The notes under the pieces were generated by a model that saw only the letters and a list, made by a program, of their open reading frames with translations, searched no databases and had not been told where the DNA came from. Both the position numbers and the translations under genes were made by a program. Of a stretch of DNA of 64,000 nucleotides, positions 1 through 10,554 are shown in pieces (position 1 is the first letter of the stretch; each line of letters starts with the position of its first letter). This DNA is from Cercophora sp. LCS_1 (lineage: Eukaryota; Ascomycota; Sordariomycetes; Sordariales; Lasiosphaeriaceae): NCBI GenBank assembly GCA_036250225.1, contig JAPZLL010000010.1, positions 248,001-312,000 of the forward strand. Reading direction: 5' to 3'.

Positions 1-2
1 GC

Positions 3-2480
3 GTCATTTACTGGTTGGGACCGCCGTCGTATGCCACGGGGTTTTGTATGGATGCGTTGAAGCTGTTGCAGGATCAGACGAGACGGGTTGCGACCAAGGG
101 GTGGACGAAGGATCAGTGGGCCGAGGCATGGAAAGGGTTGGAGGGGAGCGGGCAGCGGCATCCGGGGCTGGAGAGGGAAGGGTTGAGGGAGTTGCTTGGA
201 CGGAGCTGGTTCAGGAGGGTGTGGATATTGCAGGAGGTGGCGAACTCGCAGGCTGCTGTGGTTTGTTGTGGGAATGCGGCGGTTTCGTCGAGGGTGTTTG
301 GGCTTGCGCCGCTTTTGATGGGTGTCAAGCCTGAGCCGAGGTGTCAGGCCATTTTGGATATGATGCCGGGGCCGTTTCGCGGAAGTTCGTGGTTTAGTGG
401 GAAGAGGGATTTGTATACGCTGTTGGAGAATTTTGGGGGCAGTGAGACGACCGAGGATAGGGATTTGGTGTACGCGTTATTGGGGTTGTCGTCGGATGCG
501 GTGCACATTATTCGACCGGATTATCAGAAGACCGAGGAGGAGGTTGTCAGGTTTCTCTTTTCGTTCCTTTTCTGCGTGCAACCTGACGCGAGGATGGGGA
601 CGATGCCGGGTTCGCTGAGGGACCTTTGCGGCCGGTTGACGTACTACAACGAGTTGGCTCTCGAGGCGGCGGCGTTGGATGAAGAGTACTACCGGTCTGT
701 TGATGAGGCGACCTTTGAGACGGCACTGGAGATCAACCTGAGGCGGCGCCCGGGCTTGACAATCAGCGAGAGGACAGTTCGGGCCGCGGCAAAGAACAGG
801 CGTTGGGCGAGCCAGGGCACCCGAGCGGTACTCGACCACCTTCAGGGGCACTTTGAGGGGTCTTTGCAAGACCTATCCTACGCCAGGATGTCTGCGTTGA
901 TCGAAGGCGCCGCCGAGAATGAGCAAGCTGGCGATCAAGTGCTACAGGACTTCTTTGAGAGGATGGCTCCTGGAGTACCGGTCACGGAAAAGGCGCTCAT
1001 CCTAGCGGCTGGCAACCGATCGAAAGGCGACAAGATCGTACACTTACTGTTACGTCGCGGCGCTGCCGTACTGGGCGTACCTACTGCAGCAATCGCAGCC
1101 GCAATTGAGAACGACAAATGCGGTCGTGAGGTCCTTGCCCAGTTCATGGCACGAAAAGAAGGGGCGTCCTTCGACATGACTGAGACTGTCCTTCGAAGTG
1201 CGGCGTCAAGCGGACCGGAAAATGGGAGCTGGGCTCTGAAAATGCTGCTCAAAGGCAGGGGCATTCAGCCACCCGACGTGTCGGTTGACCTTCTTGGTTG
1301 GATTGTAGGAAAAGACCCAAACGTGCCCCTCGTCAAACACGCCGTCGAAGACGAGCAATTAGGCATCTTGGAGCAGCTCCTCCGCTTGATCCCAATCACA
1401 AACGACCGAGAATCGCAGAGAGCACTGCTTTCAGCCTGCTCCCGCGACATTGCTTTCGTCGAGGCTTTGCTCCAACACGGGGCAAGCGTGGATATTACCG
1501 ATGAACCTCTTCGAGGCGGATCAACAGCTCTTGGCGTTGCCGTTACTAGCGGTCTGGAAGAGACGGTGAGGCTGTTGTTAAAAGCAGGTGCGACTATCGA
1601 CGCGGCAAACTTTGATGGCGAAACACCTCTGCACCTAGCGGCCCAGCAAAACTTGGAAAGCATAACACGCATCCTCCTGGAGTCTGGAGCCGATCCCAAC
1701 ATCCACGACAGAACGGGTGCGACTCCCCTGGTCCGGGCCGGCGCAAAGGGATATATAAACGTTGGGAAAGTGCTGCTACAGCACAACGCCGACCTCACCA
1801 AGCGTTGTAAGAGCCATGGCACCTTTGGAACCCTAACGCCGCTGGGAGTGGCTGTGCACCAAGGCTTTACAGACTTTACCGAGATGCTAATTTTGGCTGG
1901 AGCGTCTGTCAAAACGGAGCGCTATGGGGACGACACCCTGCTACACTTGGCTGCCGCCCGCGGCTACAAATCCATGGCTGAGCTCTTGCTCAAAAGGGGC
2001 GCCGAAATTGATGCCATAGACAACTGGCAACGGACCCCTCTGAGCCATGCTGCGGGGGCGGGCCACGAAGCCGTCGTGCGATTGTTGCTCGATCGAGGTG
2101 CTGATATAGAAAGCCATTCAAGCTCAGGCTACTCAGCTCTCGGCGCAAACATGGAGCTGAACGGCGTTTATGGAACAGCACTAGGCGCCGCAGCCCGTCA
2201 AGGACACGGGCGTGTGGTTAGATATCTCGTCGAAAAGGGTGCGAATATCGAAGCGAAGGATACGGAAAATCATTGGACACCCCTCATAAACGCGGCTATC
2301 GGGGGACACGCGGACGTCATCCGCATTTTGCTCTACCACGGAGCCAACGTCAAGGCAACCGGTCGCAACTCGAGCATGACCCCTTTGCAATGGGTGCTTA
2401 GAGATAAGCCGGTAGGTAGGTACACGCTATGGGACGAGTGTGCGGAGTTGTTGCGGAAGGCAGAAGGAGAGTTATCGTGA
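3..2480 (+). CDS. HET-domain ankyrin-repeat protein, 5' end cut by window edge
   Basis: The reading frame is already open at base 3, so the N-terminal part of the gene lies outside the window. The first residues (VIYWLGPPS, then SWFRRVWILQEV about 50 residues on) match the C-terminal half of the HET domain of fungal heterokaryon incompatibility proteins. A helical middle region follows, and from about residue 510 there are roughly eight ankyrin repeats with the usual TPLHLAA and VxxLLxxGA signatures. By family, such proteins sense nonself in vegetative fusion: the HET domain triggers cell death and the repeats act as receptor or scaffold. That role is inferred here. No intron or frame break is visible. 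The family is certain; allele specificity cannot be judged. Confidence 0.9.
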   Translation, partial: VIYWLGPPSYATGFCMDALKLLQDQTRRVATKGWTKDQWAEAWKGLEGSGQRHPGLEREGLRELLGRSWFRRVWILQEVANSQAAVVCCGNAAVSSRVFGLAPLLMGVKPEPRCQAILDMMPGPFRGSSWFSGKRDLYTLLENFGGSETTEDRDLVYALLGLSSDAVHIIRPDYQKTEEEVVRFLFSFLFCVQPDARMGTMPGSLRDLCGRLTYYNELALEAAALDEEYYRSVDEATFETALEINLRRRPGLTISERTVRAAAKNRRWASQGTRAVLDHLQGHFEGSLQDLSYARMSALIEGAAENEQAGDQVLQDFFERMAPGVPVTEKALILAAGNRSKGDKIVHLLLRRGAAVLGVPTAAIAAAIENDKCGREVLAQFMARKEGASFDMTETVLRSAASSGPENGSWALKMLLKGRGIQPPDVSVDLLGWIVGKDPNVPLVKHAVEDEQLGILEQLLRLIPITNDRESQRALLSACSRDIAFVEALLQHGASVDITDEPLRGGSTALGVAVTSGLEETVRLLLKAGATIDAANFDGETPLHLAAQQNLESITRILLESGADPNIHDRTGATPLVRAGAKGYINVGKVLLQHNADLTKRCKSHGTFGTLTPLGVAVHQGFTDFTEMLILAGASVKTERYGDDTLLHLAAARGYKSMAELLLKRGAEIDAIDNWQRTPLSHAAGAGHEAVVRLLLDRGADIESHSSSGYSALGANMELNGVYGTALGAAARQGHGRVVRYLVEKGANIEAKDTENHWTPLINAAIGGHADVIRILLYHGANVKATGRNSSMTPLQWVLRDKPVGRYTLWDECAELLRKAEGELS

Positions 2481-2678
2481 TCAAACGGCGAATCGAGCAT
2501 TAGAAAAGGGGCACGAACAGACTGGAAGCAAGATAGAACTAGCACCGGGGTATGTCTAGATATTCTCACCTACCTTGACTGCCAACTGAAAGTTTGATTC
2601 CAGTCGCTGAAAACGCAAACAACGCAGCAAGCTTCTTTCGATTCTGAGTCCGATCAACATAACGTCGAGGTCCGTCTA

Positions 2679-3083
2679 TTACGTCGCCAAAAACATGCCC
2701 AACCCCAGGACAACAACCCCCAAAACACCCCTCAGCGTCACCCTCCCCACACCGTTATCCAAATCATACACAACAATATTCGACTCGCTGATATTCCGGC
2801 CATTCAGACTCAGACACTGCCCGAAATCCGTGCTCTTCTTTCCATCCTTGTCGACAAAGATCTGCGAAGCCGGCAGTTCGCACCAGAGATAACACCCACT
2901 GATCAGACTGACGGGATTCGGTTCGCAGCATTTGACCATCCAAGGCTCGGAGCCGTTACGGCCGGGTGTGAGGGCAAAGTTGATATCCCTGGGAATCGGC
3001 AGGGATGCGGGTGCTGGGACGCCGTCTGCGCCGCCGGGGCAGGAGATTGTGTTGTTTGACATTGTTTTCTTGACGCCTTGCAT
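2679..3083 (-). CDS. small Cys-containing protein with hydrophobic C-terminus
   Basis: The frame gives 134 residues from the first ATG, or 127 from a second ATG at 3062. It contains cysteines in a CCEPNP...GCYLWCELP arrangement and a conserved-looking FGQCLSLNGR segment. It ends in a hydrophobic stretch (GVLGVVVLGLGMF) with no charged tail, like a GPI-anchor signal or a C-terminal membrane anchor. No N-terminal signal peptide is visible in this frame, so a 5' exon may be missing from the model. The pattern resembles short cell-surface proteins of unknown function in ascomycetes. No enzyme motif is present. It is transcribed convergently with the HET gene. Confidence 0.55.
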   Translation of the reverse strand: MQGVKKTMSNNTISCPGGADGVPAPASLPIPRDINFALTPGRNGSEPWMVKCCEPNPVSLISGCYLWCELPASQIFVDKDGKKSTDFGQCLSLNGRNISESNIVVYDLDNGVGRVTLRGVLGVVVLGLGMFLAT

Positions 3084-4116
3084 GAAAGGGGAGAATTGGT
3101 CAAGATGGGAAAGAGATGAAGAAAATGATGAAAAATTGGGAGGAAGCCCGGAAAGGGCACCTGCCTAGTTCTTGGTTTATGTTTCATGCTCTGATCCTTC
3201 CCCGCCATACGTCGTATCGTGTCATTGCCGAGGCTTGGTAGGTATGATTCTGGGCCTCGAGCTCGCGTGACCCTGCGACGGACTGTGTTGTTGGTGCTTT
3301 TAGCTGTGTGGCGTCGCTTCGCCTGAAAGCTGCGCATCTAACCATCCAGGTTGTCTGCCTGGCGATCTTACACAACCTTGGCTATTGGCGATTGGCGACA
3401 CAGCGTTGGATATGAGCTACTACAAGACAAGGAACAAACTGCCATACTGAATGATGGCGACTTATGGTTGTCGTTTTAGTTTGACTGGCAGCCGTTTCTC
3501 GCATTGCGCTGTCAGCTTTGTCTCTTTTACTCCCGGAATTGAAGTGCTGCAACAGGGCATTGCTGTTCCAAACCTGGGTTTCTTGACCCCAGCAGTGAGC
3601 GAAAGATCGGTGAAGCGTGTGTCGCAATGGTCTTGTTCATGGAAGCGAGGTCCGTTGTTCCCGAGGAAGGGTGAGAAAAGAGAAAATAAACATTCATGTG
3701 CACGTCCACTATGCTCCGATCATAGGTCTTCCGGCTGGGCCAGTCGTCAAGGTTCTTGCTCTCAATATTCGGCCATGAGTAAGCCCGCATATAAACGACC
3801 AACATCCCGCGACACATGAGTCAGTATAGCGGTTGTGACTGGATAGCTCTCCCCGGAGATGTACGATCCAAGAGTGAACCCCTCACGCAGATGCATGAAG
3901 CTGTGGAGTTGCGTGTTGCCGAATGTGGGTACGCGGGTAGAGGCGGGACAAAGAGAGACATAAAAATGCTCATCCTCACCTCCGCGGTTTTTTCCTCTCA
4001 GCATCACTCCGACTCTTTGTTCCACTTCAACACCACCAAAACACACCCAAGTTGGTACGACGACCCGTGCACAAGCCATGGTGTTCAATCGCAGGGGCAA
4101 ATGTCTCCAGGTCAAG
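3084..4116. other. intergenic region and NMT1 promoter
   Basis: Only short overlapping ORFs without family features occur here. I see no gene. The 3' portion should hold the promoter of the thiamine gene. Confidence 0.5.
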
Positions 4117-4333
4117 GTAACTGTCAGAGAAGCAGCCGGGTGTTCGACAGCATTGCCGCGTTTTGCCCTCCCCTTGCTGCGAAGCTGGAGAGGATAGAAC
4201 ATGACGTGCTGTCGTTCTGAGAAATACCGGTCGAACTTGATCTGGATAATACCAGCGAAAGGACATGCATCTTGAACTCCCACCCCCTGTCGTGCCTGCA
4301 GGCACGGGTGATTTGATGGCTGACGATTGGTAG
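4117..4333 (+). other. 5'-leader intron of NMT1 enclosing the riboswitch
   Basis: A strong 5' splice site (AAG|GTAACT) at 4117 and a 3' site (TTGGTAG) ending at 4333, preceded by a CTGAC branch sequence, define a 217-nt leader intron that ends 25 nt before the start codon. The TPP aptamer lies inside it. This is the arrangement known for fungal TPP riboswitches, which act by changing splice-site choice and so exposing or removing upstream ORFs. The exact alternative sites used here are inferred. Confidence 0.7.
4131..4270 (+). promoter_or_regulatory. TPP (thiamine pyrophosphate) riboswitch aptamer
   Basis: The diagnostic THI-element strings are present: CTGAGAAATACC at 4217-4228 and CTGGATAATACCAGCG at 4242-4257, separated by the TTGAT linker. 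P2 is CCGG at 4136-4139 with CCGG at 4227-4230. P3 is an eight-pair perfect helix, CGACAGCA (4145-4152) with TGCTGTCG (4207-4214), extended by a long variable loop as usual in fungi. P1 is less clear; GGACAT at 4261-4266 is probably its 3' side. The location in the leader intron of the thiamine pyrimidine synthase gene agrees fully with known fungal NMT1 riboswitches. High TPP should shift splicing and reduce NMT1 protein. Confidence 0.95.
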
Positions 4334-4358
4334 CTACCGCCCGATCTGACCTGTCAAA

Positions 4359-5552
4359 ATGTCGACGGATAAGATTACGTTCTTGACCAACTGGTTAGTT
4401 GCAAGCTGATGAAGGCAGGGTTCGGGTGATTGATCCAGCGCAGGCAAGCCACGCCGTACCACGCTCCGCTTTACCTGGCTCAGGCCAAAGGTTTCTTCAA
4501 AGATGAGGGTATCAAGGTTGCTTTGCTCGAGCCCAATGACCCCAGCGTGAGTGCCCTATCTAGATGAAGGTGGGCGACAGACGTGCTGACGAGTCTCAAG
4601 GATGTGACCGAGATTATCGGCACCGGCAAGGTTGATCTCGGATTCAAGGCCATGATCCACACCCTCGCGGTAAGTCCGTGAGTGTCTCCAGTTGAGAGTC
4701 TGCTGACACATTGTCCAGGCCAAGGCCCGCGGCTTCCCGGTCTTGTCCATCGGCAGTCTCCTCGACGAGCCTTTCACCGGCGTCGTGTACCTCAAGTCGT
4801 CAGGCATTACCCCTGACTTCCGCACCCTCAAGGGCAAGCGGATTGGCTACGTCGGCGAATTTGGCAAGATCCAGATCGACGAGCTGACTTCCCACTATGG
4901 CATGTCGCCCTCGGACTACACGGCCGTTCGCTGCGGCATGAATGTGTCCAAGGCCATCATCGAGGGCACCATCGACGCCGGCATCGGCCTTGAGAACGTA
5001 CAGATGGTCGAATTGGAGGAGTGGCTGACGTCGCAGGGTCGTCCCAGATCCGATGTGCAGATGCTACGTATCGATGAGCTCGCCGAACTTGGCTGCTGCT
5101 GCTTCTGCTCCATTCTGTACATTGGCAACGAGCGCTTTGTGAGCGAGAATCCCGACAAGGTCCGGGCCTTCCTCCGCGCCGTCAAGCGAGCCACCGACTT
5201 TGTGCTTGCGGAGCCTGAGAAGGCCTGGGAGGAATACGTCGGCTTCAAGCCTGCCATGGGCACGCCGCTGAACCGCAAGATCTTCGAGCGCAGCTTCGCC
5301 TACTTCTCCAAGGATTTGAAGAACGTGCGGCGTGACTGGGATAAGGTGACCAAGTATGGCAAGCGCCTAGGCGTCCTAGACGACGGCTTCGAGCCCAACT
5401 ACACCAATGGCTTCCTCGACTGGGACCTCGAAGGAGACTCGGCTGATCCCACCGGTGATCAGAAGAGAATGGCTGAGCTGCAGACCAATGTTGCTCTCAA
5501 TGGCGGTTTCCAGCGTCTCAATGGGGCTATGGCAAAGACCTGCTGCACCTAG
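4359..5552 (+). CDS. nmt1: thiamine pyrimidine (HMP-P) synthase, THI5/NMT1 family
   Basis: Four exons (4359-4393, 4444-4546, 4601-4669, 4719-5552) give 346 residues, the normal family length. The enzyme makes the pyrimidine half of thiamine, 4-amino-5-hydroxymethyl-2-methylpyrimidine phosphate, from PLP and one of its own histidines, so each molecule turns over once. The PLP lysine and donor histidine fall in FKAMIHTLA as K62 and H66, the yeast Thi5 numbering. The iron-binding-type CCCFC motif is at 195-199, and GEFGK and WQATPYHAPLY are also conserved. All three introns have GT-AG ends with good branch sites. Expression should be repressed by thiamine through the leader riboswitch. Confidence 0.97.
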
Positions 5553-5694
5553 ACATGTGAGGTACCGCGCAGATTTGGGACAGGCATCAGCCACAGAGAC
5601 CGCTATAGTCAATCGAGAACCGTCTGCCCCTGGTTTCTTGTCTCACATGTCCGAGGACGGACATTCATGTTAATTGCCGCGCAAGCCTTGGGGC

Positions 5695-8124
5695 TCAAGG
5701 TTGAGGTGCCAATGTCCGATTGCCCCCACTTGTAGGAGGTGGACATTCTAGCGCGTTTGCGTGTTCTGGTGTCGGCTCTCCGCAATCCTGAGTTGGACCA
5801 GAACCTTCTTCTACCTTGCTATCCTCTGGCACTACCGGAGTGCTGATGAAAAGGATTCGTCCAGCGCGAATGGATGCCCCCTCACTGGACTCCCAGGCCA
5901 CATTTCGTGAAACAATCCTCTTCCCAGTCAAGACTGTCATCAGCTGTCTCAGCGATGTCTGCTCCCGAGGCTCCATACTTATCAGCGTCTCCCCCAAGGA
6001 TTTTCCCTCAAGCACTTCAAGCTGCATTGTGTGACCAGAAGCCGTGCTAGCTCCAGTCAGTAGCCCAGCCTCTGGAATGATGTCCAACTCGGGAACACCG
6101 GATCGCTTGGGCACATCTCCCTCTTGCAACAAAATCCACAGCAAGACAAGGCCACTAGCAACAGTAACCAGGAAGCCGCCAGCTATAAATAACCATGCTG
6201 CCCAGGGCTGAACGACAAATTGCTCCACAAGCCTCCCTGCCGTCGCCGTCGCCGCCATTCCGTCCAAGCTAAACAAACCACCGAAATGTAGACCAATGTC
6301 CAGTTCATCGAGCGAAATGTTGGCCCACTGCACGGCCGTCGTGCCAAACTGAATATTGACTCCAAGGAAGTTTTGAAGACGCTCAACATGACTGACAGCG
6401 CCTGAGCTAGGATCAAAACGGAATGTGCGCTCAAGACGGTCGAGGAGCTCCCGAACAGCAACAGCATCTGGGTTGTTGGATGACGAATTTCCGTCGTGGT
6501 AGGTGAGGACGCGGCTCCAGAGATCCCGAAAATCTGAGATGACGAGCGGGATTGAAGTGGGAGGGGATATTCCTTTGACGGACTTGATGGTAAGAGCAGC
6601 TCGATCGTAGGTGGTTGTCGCGCGTTGGTGGTACGCCGTCATGACCGTTGTGTCATCGATGGAGAACGCAGCTTTTTTCCAGCTCTGGTCTGCAATACAC
6701 TGGGCAGCTATGATATGAGTCTCGGGGCACGACCGCCAACCTCGGATACAATTCAGCACCAATCCACATAGTAGCAACGGGAGGGCGCATGTTACCTGCT
6801 GCGACAGCGTCGCCCATTTGCTTTCCGCAGATATAAATGCCCCTGGTGTCACTCTCTCCGTATGTCTCACAGTCTGCGTGGTGATCAAATGCATCCGCCT
6901 CTCCTGGTATCGAAACAAACTTCAGTCCAATCCCGGCAGCATCGTGAACCCGGAGCGCTTTAGCATCCATTAAGCCTTGCTGGTTCATCGCTAAAAAATT
7001 CCGAGAAGAACGAGGTCGGACTTGGTCTATACTTCCAGGGAGAAAGAAAGATTTGCAACCTCCAATGCACGTTTCTAACGGCCATTGGGTGACGAATCGC
7101 GGATAGTGCAGGAGCGTGCCGGTCCATTGTTCCACAAAAGGGGTGAGACCTTCCGTAGTCACCATGCTGAACACCGAAGTGTCCAGCAGTGTAGCCCCAG
7201 CGTATACCTCGATTGTTGGACCGTAGACATTCTCGGTGAACGAGCTTTGAACTGTACACCCGATCTCCTGTCAGTACTGGGCTGTTTGACCGTGGCAAGG
7301 GGAGACATACACTTGAGAACAGAGCCAAACGCTATCGCCAGAAACGGGATCGCTAGCCTGTGAGGCGGAAAGAGTTAGCAAGGATTCCCTACCATAAAGT
7401 AGGACGGTGCTGTGAGCTGAGTGGCCTACTTGATGAGTCCAACAGGGCTCTTCAACCGCCCAGCGATGGTGATGTATAGCGTCGTGAAGAAACCTGTTCC
7501 TGGCCCCAGCTGAGCAAATGTCTGAGCCGAGATCCCGTCGAGAGATTCGTTTGCGACAACGAACCATCTCCAGTCATTGAGAAGGCGGGAAATGACGAAG
7601 CCGAGCAGCATAGCATAGAGTTGAGAGAAGATCGAAAGCAGCAGATTGGTTGTTGAGCCGTCAAATGTGGTGTTGCCGATGAAAGGGTTGTTACCCAGCA
7701 GAACCCAGCCAATAAACGCCGAAAATAAACCGGTGAATATCAACAATGCCGTCCAGCCGACGATGCTTGGCCATACAACACGAGCCTTGGAGATGAGATC
7801 ATATCGTTGTGAAGGGCGGTCCTGCAAATCCCTTGGTGCCTCTATTGTTGCAGGGATTTCAGTGAGCGGAATGCTGCTTGTCATCTTCTCCATGGGCACG
7901 AGTGATAAAATATCTGAAACTAAAAGGTCGGAGCGTTGTGCATACTGGTACAAACGTGTTCCTAGCAAGGATGGCCAGTCGGAAACACGTCGGAAGACAG
8001 GCCAAAAGATAAAGTCGGTGTTGTCGTTCCAATCGCCCGCGAGTCTGCCCCGCAGCAAGCCACGACCAACCCTCATTGGTTGTATGCTCCAGCTCCACCG
8101 AGAGCCCGCGAGTGAGGTGTGCAT
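5695..8124 (-). CDS. multi-pass membrane protein of unknown function (730 aa)
   Basis: Four exons on the minus strand (8124-7430, 7357-7311, 7251-6796, 6689-5695) keep phase throughout and give 730 residues. All introns are GT-AG (72, 59 and 106 nt). Hydrophobic helices occur near residues 115-143 (WPSIVGWTALLIFTGLFSAF), about 160-180, about 230-248 (LIKLAIPFLAIAFGSVLKF, spanning two exon joins) and near 570-600 (FIAGGFLVTVASGLVLLWIL). A large domain lies between the third and last helices, and an acidic Ser/Pro-rich tail follows. The architecture is that of an orphan membrane protein family common in ascomycetes; I know of no assigned function. The start is the furthest upstream in-frame ATG; a later start at 7893 (MEKMTSS) is possible. 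Confidence 0.75.
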
Positions 8125-9636
8125 CCCTCACAAGAAAACCACCTTCCCTCCCGGAAGGGGCACTCACATCGCGCGATGATGCATTTTTCACTTCACTACT
8201 GCCTGAGGTGTCATGTCAACCGGAAAGCACCAAGCCCTGCCATTCCCTGTTGAAAGGATTTGTGCTGTAGCGTTGCAAGCGGCCAGTTGCCGGGCAGCAG
8301 ACGGATTGATACGCAGTGGAGTATCTCACGTTGGCGGCAACGGGATGGTGGCCCGCTTATCGGGAGATAAGGGGGCGCGTGGTTTAGGGGTGGCTTGGCG
8401 ACGCCTCCAGGCTGGTTTCCCGATGCAGGGCGCCTGCGATGCCTGGGCCAAGGAAGCCGGATCTCATTGATAGCGTCGGAAGATCTGGAAAAAGAGGCCT
8501 CCGCGCGATAGAAATGCACATTGCCAATAAGGTCTGTGATTTGACACGCTGGAAAAGAATGCAGTAACGACGTTGGGAATCGAGCGCGAAAATTGGCGTG
8601 TTCCCATTGTCAGTGCCTGGAAGGAGCGACCTGCCAAGTGTTCAGGTTGCACTCCCGTCACGCCTTCCATTCCGCGTCTGGAATCGCCCGTTGCGTGCTC
8701 TTGCGACCATTTGCCGGAAAGTCAATTCCCATTCAGACGCACAAAATTGGCAAGCGGGATCCTTTCATCCCAATTGCGTTGCATTGTCCCCCACATTTTC
8801 CCGATATCGAGGTCATCGGGACCTTGAAGGCGTCAGATGACGACAGGGCAGCGTGACGATTCTGCCTTGAAACCTAGCGCGACCCCTCCACAAAGTCCGG
8901 GGCAAGTTTGTGACAAACCAACTGGGACAGAAAATGGATAACATGCCAGTCTAAGGGCGAGTATAAGTGGCCTTGACGGGTATTGCAAATTCCCAAAAAA
9001 AAAAAAAAAAAAAAAAAAAAAAGAAAAAAGAAAAAAAAAAGTCCATGGACAAATTTGATCTGTGTGGGCATCCGGATGCTGTCTTTGACATTTGTACTAT
9101 GGATTTATCTCTATTCAGCAGATGAATTTCCCTTTGACCTTTTGCGCGTGTCGCCTATTTTGTCGTGGACTTTGCCAGGAAGGGCCAGGGCAAGGGAAGG
9201 GCGGATCTGCCTGGAAGCTGGCTCCAAGCGCTGCCTCAAACGGGCGCCGCCGCACCTCCCAGCCGTTGAGTCACCCGCCGGCGCAGCGCCAATCGCACCG
9301 GGACCCCGCCCACCAACTCGCAAGACCACATCCAATCCATCCCCAATCCATCCCAGGCGACCATGACTCCAGAACCGGACCCCCAAATAGAACCAATAAG
9401 CAATGCCAGGCAGTGGAAATAGACCAGCCACCGTTCATAAAATCGACTCTTCTCCATGTTTCTGGCACCTTGCAACTTCTGTGCATCTCAAACCACATCA
9501 CCGGCGAAGCACACTGTCGCCTAAACGCACCGGCCCCTTGCATGTCAAAGGGCGCGCACGCCATCGCTGGCATCATCACAACCACCACTTGCACCAACAA
9601 CCCACACCAAGAAACCCCCATATAAAACCACCCACC
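8125..9636. other. intergenic region
   Basis: No supported gene. It serves as the shared upstream region of two divergent genes. It contains a long homopurine tract (separate entry), and a TATAAAA box lies about 15 nt before the next start codon. Confidence 0.5.
8995..9040. repeat. poly(A)/homopurine low-complexity tract
   Basis: 46 nt consisting of A with three interspersed G residues. It could be a nucleosome-excluding promoter element or the fossil tail of a retroposed sequence. No retroelement coding region adjoins it. Confidence 0.8.
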
Positions 9637-10554
9637 ATGGGTCTCGTCCTCCAAGATCCCTCTGATCCCTTATCGTACTCCAATCGCTACCTCCCGGGCA
9701 ACCGCGATCCGCATTCCAACCCCCGCGCTCGCCACCCGCGTCGACCCTTCGCCTGGTCTCAGGCCAAAACCTTCAAACACCATGACCAGCTAACCTACCC
9801 CGACGTCTACGGCGTCACCGACCCGCGTCCACACCACATCACCCTCTTCAACGCCCTCGCCGCGCGCCATCGCGATCCTCACCACCCCGGCGATGCGACC
9901 CAATCCGCCCGCCACCGCCGCAAGCCCCGCTACTGGGACGACGCAGCCGAAGGCGTCGAGATCGCGTGCTCGGAGCTCAAGCTCCCTGGCGACTCGGCGC
10001 GGCGCCCGCCCTCGCTGGAGCGACAGAATGCATTTCGGGATGCAAGGACAGCCAAGAAGATGAAGCGGTCGTTTGCGCAGCAAGCGCTTGCTGCTGATGA
10101 CGCGGAGCTCTATCGCCTGGGCGTGTTGTATGATGATGAGTACGAGAGGGGAGACGGGTTTTCGCTGGATGCGATACAGAGGGACATGCCGTTTAGTGTT
10201 ACGGTCAAGCAGAGCAAGAAACGGGGGAGGAAGGAGAGGCGAGAGGAGGACTATGCGCTCGATCTGGCCCTTTCGTTTGCTGCGCTTGGGGATGACGAGG
10301 CGCTGGCGGCGTTTTTGATGGGGCCTGCGGAGGACGAGCTTGAGTTTGCTGAGTTGGGAGCGGAGCACACGCAGGGAAAGACAAGGAAAGCGGAGCAGGG
10401 GCTCACTATTGTTTATGAGTTGGAGGATGACGAGGAGGATCATGACTGGGCGTTTTTGGATGGGTCTCGTTTGAAGAAGGAGGAGGAGGAGGAGGACGGC
10501 AGCGACGACGCCGGTACCGACGCTTGGATAATGCTGGGTGGTGACGGCTCGTAA
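9637..10554 (+). CDS. conserved-looking fungal protein of unknown function, acidic C-terminus
   Basis: A single-exon frame of 305 residues. The start at 9637 is preferred over an in-frame ATG at 9403 because its context is an ideal CCACCATGG and because the upstream part is a His/Pro-rich run that looks like leader. The N-terminal third is rich in His, Arg and Pro. A basic stretch (KQSKKRGRKERR) follows, then an Ala/Leu-rich helical region, then a strongly acidic end (DDEEDHDW, KKEEEEEDGSDD). Charge segregation and the basic cluster suggest a nuclear or nucleic-acid-associated protein, but that is only inference. I do not recognise the family. Confidence 0.65.
   Translation: MGLVLQDPSDPLSYSNRYLPGNRDPHSNPRARHPRRPFAWSQAKTFKHHDQLTYPDVYGVTDPRPHHITLFNALAARHRDPHHPGDATQSARHRRKPRYWDDAAEGVEIACSELKLPGDSARRPPSLERQNAFRDARTAKKMKRSFAQQALAADDAELYRLGVLYDDEYERGDGFSLDAIQRDMPFSVTVKQSKKRGRKERREEDYALDLALSFAALGDDEALAAFLMGPAEDELEFAELGAEHTQGKTRKAEQGLTIVYELEDDEEDHDWAFLDGSRLKKEEEEEDGSDDAGTDAWIMLGGDGS

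Noticed and set aside
8995..9071. Lys-rich and Phe-rich short proteins across the homopurine tract
   Set aside because: They are translations of the poly(A)/poly(T) run, not genes.
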